NCBI GenBank assembly: GCA_024689165.1
Contig: JAILDS010000205.1
Location: 1 to 7,471, forward strand
Reading direction: 5' to 3'
DNA from: Clostridia bacterium
Lineage (GTDB): Bacteria > Bacillota > Clostridia > Oscillospirales > Acutalibacteraceae
Length of the DNA: 7,471 nucleotides
This document shows positions 1 to 3,965 of this stretch, piece by piece; the first letter of the stretch is position 1; each line of letters starts with the position of its first letter. The translations under genes were made by a program, and so were the position numbers. The notes beneath the pieces are model-generated. The model was not told the origin of the DNA, did no database searches, and was given only the letters and a program-made list of their open reading frames with translations.

Positions 1-1239
1 CAGGACGCGAAGCTCCCGCTCGTGGACGAGGTGCTTGAGCTTGACGAGCGCTACCGCGCCGCCAAGACGAAGGCCGACTCTCTCAGAGCGTCCCGCAATA
101 AGGATTCCAAGCAGATAGGCGCCCTTATGGCGCAGGGGAAGCGCGAGGAGGCGGAGGCGCAGAAAAAGCTCGTCGCCGAGCGCGCGCAGGAGCTCGCCGA
201 CACCGAAAAGCTCGAGGACGAGCTCAGCGAGAAGATCAACAAAATAATGATGATCATCCCGCAGTTCATAGCCGACACGGTGCCCCTCGGGCCGGACGAC
301 ACGCACAACGTAGAGCTCGAGCGGTTCGGCGAGCCCGCCGTGCCGGACTTCGAGGTGCCCTATCACACCGACATCATGGAGAGCTTCGAGGGTCTTGACC
401 TCGATTCCGCTCACCGCGTGGCCGGCAACGGGTTCTACTACCTCTCCGGCGATATCGCCCGGATTCACTCCGCTGTCATCTCCTACGCCCGCGATTTCAT
501 GATCGGCCGCGGCTTCACGTACGTCGTGCCGCCGTTCATGATCCGCTCCGCCGTCGTGCAGGGCGTTATGAGCTTTGCCGAGATGGACGCCATGATGTAC
601 AAGATCGAGGGCGAGGATCTCTACCTTATCGGCACCAGCGAGCACTCGATGATCGGCAGGTATATCGACAGGATAATCGACGAAAGCGCCCTACCGCTGA
701 CATTGACAAGCTATTCACCCTGCTTCCGAAAGGAAAAAGGCGCCCACGGCATAGAGGAACGCGGCGTTTACCGCATCCACCAGTTCGAAAAGCAGGAAAT
801 GATCGTCATCTGCCGCCCCGAAGAGAGCGAAAAGTGGTACGAACAGCTCTGGCGCAACACCGTCGACCTGTTCAGAAGCCTCGATATCCCGGTCAGGACA
901 CTCGAATGCTGCTCCGGCGACCTGGCGGATCTCAAGGTCAAATCCCTCGACGTGGAGGCGTGGTCGCCCAGGCAGAAAAAGTATTTCGAGGTCGGCTCCT
1001 GCTCGAACCTCGGCGACGCCCAGGCGAGAAGGCTCAAGATACGCGTCAACGGCGCGGACGGGAAGAAATACCTCGCCCATACGCTCAACAACACCGTCGT
1101 CGCCCCGCCCAGGATGCTCATAGCATTCCTTGAGAACAACCTCAACGCCGACGGCACCGTCAGCGTGCCGGAAGCGCTCAGGCCCTACATGGGCGGCGCG
1201 GAAAAGCTGATACCCAACAGGCCGCTGCAGCTGGCGTAA
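1..1239 (+). CDS. serS: Seryl-tRNA synthetase, 5'-truncated by window edge
   Basis: Class II cytosolic enzyme that activates serine with ATP and loads it onto tRNA-Ser (and tRNA-Sec if present). The frame is open from base 1, so the GTG at 22 is an internal Val codon. 412 residues are visible and about 20-30 N-terminal residues lie outside. In visible numbering, residues ~17-90 are the charged heptad-rich antiparallel coiled-coil arm that grips the tRNA long variable arm. The class II core follows: motif 1 around the VPPF at ~176, the TSE serine-pocket signature at 212-214, motif 2 starting CFRKEKG at 241 with R243, and motif 3 from L362 with the class-defining Arg at R371. The motif 2 and 3 wording (FRKEKGAHG, LNNTVVAPPR) resembles archaeal/eukaryotic SerRS (FRKEAG, LNSTAIAT-R) more than the usual bacterial FRSEAG and LNGSGLAVGR. 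The stop is TAA at 1237. Identity is very secure. Confidence 0.97.
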   Translation, partial: QDAKLPLVDEVLELDERYRAAKTKADSLRASRNKDSKQIGALMAQGKREEAEAQKKLVAERAQELADTEKLEDELSEKINKIMMIIPQFIADTVPLGPDDTHNVELERFGEPAVPDFEVPYHTDIMESFEGLDLDSAHRVAGNGFYYLSGDIARIHSAVISYARDFMIGRGFTYVVPPFMIRSAVVQGVMSFAEMDAMMYKIEGEDLYLIGTSEHSMIGRYIDRIIDESALPLTLTSYSPCFRKEKGAHGIEERGVYRIHQFEKQEMIVICRPEESEKWYEQLWRNTVDLFRSLDIPVRTLECCSGDLADLKVKSLDVEAWSPRQKKYFEVGSCSNLGDAQARRLKIRVNGADGKKYLAHTLNNTVVAPPRMLIAFLENNLNADGTVSVPEALRPYMGGAEKLIPNRPLQLA

Positions 1240-1272
1240 GGGACAAGCTGAAAGCAGACAAACGATAAGACC

Positions 1273-1289
1273 CTGCCGCTTCGCGGCAG
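1273..1289. repeat. Perfect hairpin, GCTTCGC core (copy 1)
   Basis: Arms CTGCCGC and GCGGCAG (7 bp) enclose TTC. On the minus strand the tip is GCGAAGC, the known ultra-stable DNA mini-hairpin. No T-run follows on either side, so it is not a standard intrinsic terminator for serS. Confidence 0.8.
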
Positions 1290-1319
1290 AACCTTGGCAC
1301 TCGCTGTGCTCGTAATATG

Positions 1320-1347
1320 CGGATAGCGGATAGCTGATAGCAGATAG
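1320..1347. repeat. Heptamer tandem array, consensus C-N-GATAG, four copies
   Basis: Four contiguous 7-bp units are readable: CGGATAG, CGGATAG, CTGATAG and CAGATAG, followed by a partial C. Only the second base of each unit varies. The stretch just upstream (about 1250-1270: GAAAGCA, GACAAAC, GATAAGA) looks like a more decayed array of the same period. Heptanucleotide arrays of this kind are known as STRR elements in cyanobacteria. I also recall similar arrays in clostridial intergenic regions, but cannot verify the family here. Confidence 0.85.
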
Positions 1348-1349
1348 CT

Positions 1350-1382
1350 TTATAAGGAACTCGCTTCGCGAGTTGGTTATAA
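1350..1382. repeat. 33-nt imperfect palindrome, GCTTCGC core (copy 2)
   Basis: The outer arms are TTATAA (1350-1355) and TTATAA (1377-1382). A symmetric GG/GG mismatch follows, then inner arms AACTCGC (1358-1364) and GCGAGTT (1368-1374) around TTC. The two-level symmetry makes a chance palindrome unlikely. Confidence 0.8.
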
Positions 1383-1405
1383 TGCGCCGCAGGCCCTTCG
1401 TCGTC

Positions 1406-1421
1406 GCAAACTTCGCTTTGC
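1406..1421. repeat. Small hairpin with CTTCGC loop
   Basis: Arms GCAAA (1406-1410) and TTTGC (1417-1421) flank CTTCGC. It is weak alone, but shares the CTTCGC string with its neighbours. Two direct CGCAGGCC copies (1388-1395 and 1431-1438) bracket it. Confidence 0.5.
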
Positions 1422-1443
1422 TCGTTTTGTCGCAGGCCTCCAA

Positions 1444-1458
1444 AAGCTCGCCGAGCTT
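1444..1458. repeat. Perfect 7-bp inverted repeat with 1-nt centre
   Basis: AAGCTCG, a single C, then CGAGCTT. It is a perfect palindrome within the repeat island and is not followed by a T-tract. Confidence 0.65.
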
Positions 1459-1472
1459 CGTTGCTCCTCCTC

Positions 1473-1509
1473 TCCCCACGAACCTTTGCTTCGCAAATCT
1501 TCGCGGGGA
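1473..1509. repeat. 37-nt three-level imperfect hairpin, GCTTCGC core (copy 3)
   Basis: From outside to inside: TCCCC/GGGGA, an A/C mismatch, CGAA/TTCG, a CC/TC internal loop, TTTGC/GCAAA, and a TTC tip (1490-1492). Fourteen paired positions are interrupted at matching places on both arms. This suggests a selected or duplicated-inverted structure rather than a chance palindrome. Its function is unknown. Confidence 0.75.
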
Positions 1510-1519
1510 CCCCGATATC

Positions 1520-1533
1520 CTTCATACTTCATA
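1520..1533. repeat. Heptamer tandem repeat CTTCATA, two copies plus partial
   Basis: CTTCATA occurs twice in a row, followed by CTT. Its unit length matches the other two arrays in the island, but its sequence differs from both. Confidence 0.7.
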
Positions 1534-1542
1534 CTTGGAATC

Positions 1543-1639
1543 ACTCCCTCCGCCGCGCTGACGCGCGCCACCTCCCTCAAGGAGGGAGGCTTTAAAGGCT
1601 CCATCTCAGAGGGAGCTGTCGCGAAGCGACTGAGGGAGT
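1543..1639. mobile_element. MITE-like palindromic interspersed repeat (putative)
   Basis: A 97-nt element bounded by the inverted ends ACTCCCTC (1543-1550) and GAGGGAGT (1632-1639). Internally it carries CCTCCCTC-AAG-GAGGGAGG (1571-1589, 8-bp stem), GCTCC/GGAGC (1598-1602/1612-1616) and GTCGC-GAA-GCGAC (1618-1630). The string pattern of GGGAGCTGTC then GCGACTGAGGGAG resembles a repeat I recall as widespread between genes of gut Clostridia; that recollection cannot be checked here. It has no coding capacity, so movement would need a transposase supplied in trans. No clear target-site duplication was found. Confidence 0.6.
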
Positions 1640-1641
1640 TG

Positions 1642-1690
1642 CCTAATCCCTGCTGCCTACTGACTATAGCCTACTCCCTAACCCCTACTC
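1642..1690. repeat. Degenerate heptamer tandem array, consensus CCTANTC, seven copies
   Basis: Seven contiguous units are readable: CCTAATC, CCTGCTG, CCTACTG, ACTATAG, CCTACTC, CCTAACC and CCTACTC, then a partial CCT. The array directly abuts the MITE-like element on its left. It runs to within about 7 nt of the GH20 ribosome-binding site on its right. Confidence 0.85.
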
Positions 1691-1696
1691 CCTGAA

Positions 1697-1703
1697 AAAA
1701 GGA
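1697..1703 (+). promoter_or_regulatory. Ribosome-binding site of the GH20 gene
   Basis: AAAAGGA sits 9 nt before ATG 1713. It is a moderate Shine-Dalgarno and supports this start. It begins immediately after the last decayed heptamer unit. Confidence 0.6.
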
Positions 1704-1712
1704 ACTGCTGCA

Positions 1713-3170
1713 ATGGTCCGACTTTCATCCGCGCCTCCGGACCCGATCCCGGCGCCGAAAAGGATATACCGCGGCGGCGGCAGGCTCGACAGCCTGCCGT
1801 CTGTAACGCACGTTCCGGACGGTTCCATGCCCGACGACGGCTCATACCGTCTTGAGATCAGGCAGTCCGGCGTAAAGATCGTCTCCGGCGGCGCAGAGGG
1901 CGGCCGCTGGGGCGCGGTCACGCTGGCGCAGTACTCCTTCATGGGCTGCGGATTCCCTGTCGGCATCATCGAGGACGCGCCTACCTACCCGTACAGAGGG
2001 CTTCTGTTCGACTGCTCGCGGACGTTTTTTGAGACGGACGAGCTGAAAACGCTCATCGACTGCATGAGCATGTTCAAGCTAAACCGCTTCCACTGGCATC
2101 TGACGGACGACCAGGGCTGGCGGCTCGAAAGCGAGGTCCTGCCGCGGCTTACCGAGATCGGCTCGGTCAGATCGGGCTCGGATTTCGGGCGGCACCATTC
2201 GCGGATAAGCTCGGGCGGCTTCTACACGCGCGAGCAGGTCCGCGAGCTTATCGCCTTCGCCCGCGCGAGAGGGGTGCAGATCGTCCCCGAGCTGGATTTC
2301 CCGGGCCACTGCTCCGCATTTCTTGCGGCTTACCCCGAATTCTCATGCTCCGGCGAGCCTTCCGAGGTCAGGACCGCGCCGGGAATATATGAAAACGTGC
2401 TCTGCCCCGGCAAGGACGCCGCAATCGAAGCGGTATTCTCTCTCATCGACGAGACCGCGAAGCTTTTCGACGGCGAATACCTGCATATCGGCGGAGACGA
2501 AGCCCCCGACGCGCACTGGAAGACCTGTCCGGACTGCAAAAAGCGCATGGAATCGCTGGGCTTCACCACGACGGGGCAGCTCCGCTCCTGGTTCACCGAC
2601 CTTCTCGCGGAACGCGTCAGAAAAAACGGGAAGAAGCCTATATGCTGGAACGACGCGGAGCCCGTCGCGAAGGACACGGCCATGCAGTACTGGTTCGGCG
2701 ACAAGGACGCCGTCCGGCAGTTCGCCGAAAACGGCGGCAGGGTCATCCTGTCGGAGCTGCCGTACTGCTACACCGACTATTCCTACGCCCAGACCCCGCT
2801 GAAAAAGTGCTTTTCATACCGCCCCGAGGACTTTATCCCCCGCGAAAGGCTGCTCGGGATCGAAGCGGCTCTCTGGTCGAGCTACGCTCACGACATGCGC
2901 CGCGTCGGCTTCATGATGTACCCCCGCGCGGCGGCCATTGCGGACATCGCCTGGAACGGCGGCCGTGTTTCACGTGAAACATCCTACGCGGCGTTCAGAA
3001 CGGCTTTCGAGGCGCTGACGCCGATGTTCGGGTCCATTGGGATCGTCCCCGCGAAGCTCAACAGGACCGACCCGAAGGGCCCCGTCCGGGTTATGGACTT
3101 CACCCGCTTCTGGGCGGAAAACCTGACGCCCTCCGCGCTCGCTTCGGAAATAAAAAATTTCAGGCGATAG
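1713..3170 (+). CDS. Family 20 glycoside hydrolase (beta-N-acetylhexosaminidase-like), cytoplasmic
   Basis: 485 residues. Expected to remove terminal beta-linked GlcNAc or GalNAc from oligosaccharides by the substrate-assisted retaining mechanism of GH20. The start ATG has an AAAAGGA site 9 nt upstream, and the frame is closed by a TAA at 1644. Residues ~1-90 look like a shortened GH20b domain; the TIM barrel starts at YRGLLFDCSR (94-103), whose R103 matches the conserved substrate-binding Arg. FHWHLTDDQGW lies at 126-136. The catalytic pair D262-E263 sits in HIGGDE; Y353-T-D355 matches the Tyr/Asp pair that orients the N-acetyl group. The W388 region reads GIEAALWSS, where the family usually has LWSE or LWTE. 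There is no signal peptide or anchor, so the enzyme should act on imported or recycled sugars. A perfect parS lies in codons 418-423. Exact sugar preference cannot be told. Confidence 0.92.
   Translation: MVRLSSAPPDPIPAPKRIYRGGGRLDSLPSVTHVPDGSMPDDGSYRLEIRQSGVKIVSGGAEGGRWGAVTLAQYSFMGCGFPVGIIEDAPTYPYRGLLFDCSRTFFETDELKTLIDCMSMFKLNRFHWHLTDDQGWRLESEVLPRLTEIGSVRSGSDFGRHHSRISSGGFYTREQVRELIAFARARGVQIVPELDFPGHCSAFLAAYPEFSCSGEPSEVRTAPGIYENVLCPGKDAAIEAVFSLIDETAKLFDGEYLHIGGDEAPDAHWKTCPDCKKRMESLGFTTTGQLRSWFTDLLAERVRKNGKKPICWNDAEPVAKDTAMQYWFGDKDAVRQFAENGGRVILSELPYCYTDYSYAQTPLKKCFSYRPEDFIPRERLLGIEAALWSSYAHDMRRVGFMMYPRAAAIADIAWNGGRVSRETSYAAFRTAFEALTPMFGSIGIVPAKLNRTDPKGPVRVMDFTRFWAENLTPSALASEIKNFRR
2966..2981. 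promoter_or_regulatory. parS: parS centromere site (ParB/Spo0J binding)
   Basis: TGTTTCACGTGAAACA is a perfect 16-bp palindrome identical to the canonical Bacillus subtilis parS. ParB (Spo0J) loads here as a CTP-dependent clamp, spreads along the DNA, and directs origin segregation and SMC loading. The site lies inside the GH20 frame and is read as the end of R418, then V-S-R-E-T. The codons used (CGT, GTT, TCA, CGT, GAA, ACA) differ from the CGC, GTC, TCC and ACG that the gene favours, as expected if DNA-level selection fixed the sequence. It is not the Noc site, whose core is CCCGGG. Confidence 0.93.
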
Positions 3171-3183
3171 CATTGTTTAATAA

Positions 3184-3212
3184 TTGACAATAGTATAAAA
3201 AAGTGTTAAACT
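3184..3212 (+). promoter_or_regulatory. Promoter of the tetR-family gene
   Basis: A perfect -35 TTGACA (3184-3189) is followed by 17 nt and a -10-like TAAACT (3207-3212, 4 of 6). The surrounding AT-rich stretch (3172-3230) stands out from the GC-rich genes. GTTTAA (3175-3180) and TTAAAC (3206-3211) form inverted arms around the promoter and could be an autorepression operator, though their spacing is wide for a TetR site. Confidence 0.65.
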
Positions 3213-3231
3213 TACAAAAATGTTTGTTTTC

Positions 3232-3238
3232 GGAGGTG
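3232..3238 (+). promoter_or_regulatory. Ribosome-binding site fixing the GTG start at 3245
   Basis: GGAGGTG lies 6 nt before GTG 3245. An in-frame GTG at 3203 would lie inside the promoter and lacks such a site, so 3245 is preferred. Confidence 0.85.
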
Positions 3239-3244
3239 CCGTCT

Positions 3245-3865
3245 GTGAGCAAAAAGGAGGACCTGAGGGTCAGAAGAACTCATAAGCTGCTGTACACCGC
3301 TTTTCTGGAACTGGTGTCGCAGAGGAGCATTGAAGACCTTACGATAACCGACGTCTGCGAGCGCGCGATGGTCAACAGAGCGACGTTTTACAAGCATTTT
3401 GACGATAAATACGACTTTTTCTGCTTCTGCATAAAACAGCTCCTCGACGAGTTCAAGCGCAGCCTGCCGTCGTCTGCGGAGAGCCGCTCGGTCATCGACT
3501 ATTACATCCTGCTTCTGCGCGAGCTCCTGCTGTTCGTCAACAACAACCGGAAGATCATCGAAACGGCGACGAAATCGGTCAACGCATATGTCATAAAACA
3601 GATGGTCCATGACCTCGTCCTGTCGGAGATAACCGAGTCTCTCGAAGCGTATGAAAAATCCGGGGCGCCGCTGAAATGCTCCGTCAGCGTGGTCGCGGAG
3701 GTCATCACCGGCGCGCTGCTCGGCGTGACGAACCTCGTCGATCAGGGAAAGATCGACACCAGCAGTGAGGACGTCATGAGGCGGGCCTTCGAGGCGCTTT
3801 CAAAGGATATCGCGCGTGTGTTCACCGACGCGGACAACGTGGCCTATTCGTCGCTTCCGCGCTGA
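3245..3865 (+). CDS. TetR/AcrR-family transcriptional regulator
   Basis: 206 residues from the GTG at 3245. The N-terminal TetR DNA-binding domain is clear. Helix 1 spans about residues 11-25 (RTHKLLYTAFLELVS). The helix-turn-helix runs from LTITDVCERAMV to RATFYKHFDDKYDFF (32-59), with the family-typical T-FYKHF recognition helix. The remaining ~145 residues are helical and variable, forming the dimerisation and ligand pocket; the ligand cannot be predicted. TetR proteins usually repress a neighbouring gene and themselves. Here the gene has its own promoter after GH20 and sits before thrS, with no efflux or catabolic partner in sight, so its target could be GH20, itself or a distant locus. 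The family is secure; the specific role is unknown. Confidence 0.92.
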   Translation: MSKKEDLRVRRTHKLLYTAFLELVSQRSIEDLTITDVCERAMVNRATFYKHFDDKYDFFCFCIKQLLDEFKRSLPSSAESRSVIDYYILLLRELLLFVNNNRKIIETATKSVNAYVIKQMVHDLVLSEITESLEAYEKSGAPLKCSVSVVAEVITGALLGVTNLVDQGKIDTSSEDVMRRAFEALSKDIARVFTDADNVAYSSLPR

Positions 3866-3875
3866 AAGATCATCT

Positions 3876-3896
3876 CCGGCCCGAATGAACGGGCGG
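3876..3896 (+). other. Short GC-rich hairpin after the tetR-family gene
   Basis: GCCCG (3879-3883) and CGGGC (3890-3894) pair around AATGAA. Allowing one bulged G extends the stem to CCG/CGG on the outside. No T-tract follows, so it is at best a weak or factor-assisted terminator. Confidence 0.35.
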
Positions 3897-3908
3897 AACC
3901 AGAAATTA

Positions 3909-3937
3909 TAAACATATCGTTATGATAATCATATTAT
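3909..3937 (+). promoter_or_regulatory. Probable thrS promoter
   Basis: A -35-like TAAACA (3909-3914, 4 of 6) and a -10-like TATTAT (3932-3937, 5 of 6) are separated by 17 nt in a distinctly AT-rich 60-nt spacer. A start near 3944 would give a leader of about 20 nt that still contains the ribosome-binding site. Confidence 0.5.
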
Positions 3938-3938
3938 C
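3921..3938. promoter_or_regulatory. Candidate operator: overlapping palindromes, Fur-box-like
   Basis: TATGAT-A-ATCATA (3921-3933) is a perfect 13-nt palindrome. GATAAT-CAT-ATTATC (3924-3938) is a second perfect one overlapping it. The core TGATAATCAT matches the centre of the Fur box, and GATAAT/ATTATC are Fur-type hexamers, but the spacing between them is 3 instead of the usual 1. The site overlaps the -10, a position suited to repression. The binding protein is unknown; Fur/PerR family or the upstream TetR protein are possible. Confidence 0.4.
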
Positions 3939-3953
3939 GGTGTGTCATAATAC

Positions 3954-3960
3954 AGGAGGT
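3954..3960 (+). promoter_or_regulatory. Ribosome-binding site of thrS
   Basis: AGGAGGT is a near-perfect Shine-Dalgarno whose last base is 5 nt before ATG 3966. It predicts strong initiation and confirms the start. Confidence 0.9.
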
Positions 3961-3965
3961 ATAAT

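Larger units (their letters stand above)
1240..1712. other. Non-coding repeat island between serS and the GH20 gene
   Basis: A 473-nt stretch with no credible gene. It consists of heptamer tandem repeats, at least eight short inverted repeats and one composite palindromic element, listed separately below. Open frames crossing it on the minus strand translate the repeats themselves (for example SAI-YQLSAI from the GATAGCN heptamers) and have no ribosome-binding site worth the name. No clear promoter for the GH20 gene and no hairpin plus U-tract terminator for serS could be seen, so transcription may run through, or the island may supply weak signals. Confidence 0.75.

Noticed and set aside
1273..1289. 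Hairpin after serS as an intrinsic terminator
   Set aside because: The stem is good, but AACCTTGG follows rather than a T-tract, and it belongs to the repeated GCTTCGC hairpin set.
715..1525. Minus-strand frames over the end of serS and the repeat island
   Set aside because: Their peptides are translations of the heptamers and hairpins plus the antisense of serS. Such repeat-derived peptides are commonly mis-annotated as hypothetical proteins.
3203..3244. N-terminal extension of the TetR protein from the GTG at 3203
   Set aside because: It overlaps the promoter, has no ribosome-binding site, and the extra 14 residues do not match the TetR N-terminus. GGAGGTG points to 3245.
3891..3900. GGGCGGAACC resembling the T-box sequence GGGTGGNACC
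   Set aside because: It lacks the rest of the T-box (Stem I, CCGCG end, terminator) and the spacer is too short. It overlaps a small hairpin arm and looks coincidental.
3946..3951. CATAAT with an upstream TG-T as an extended -10 for thrS
   Set aside because: Transcription would begin around 3958, inside the Shine-Dalgarno AGGAGGT, destroying it. The TATTAT at 3932 is a better fit.
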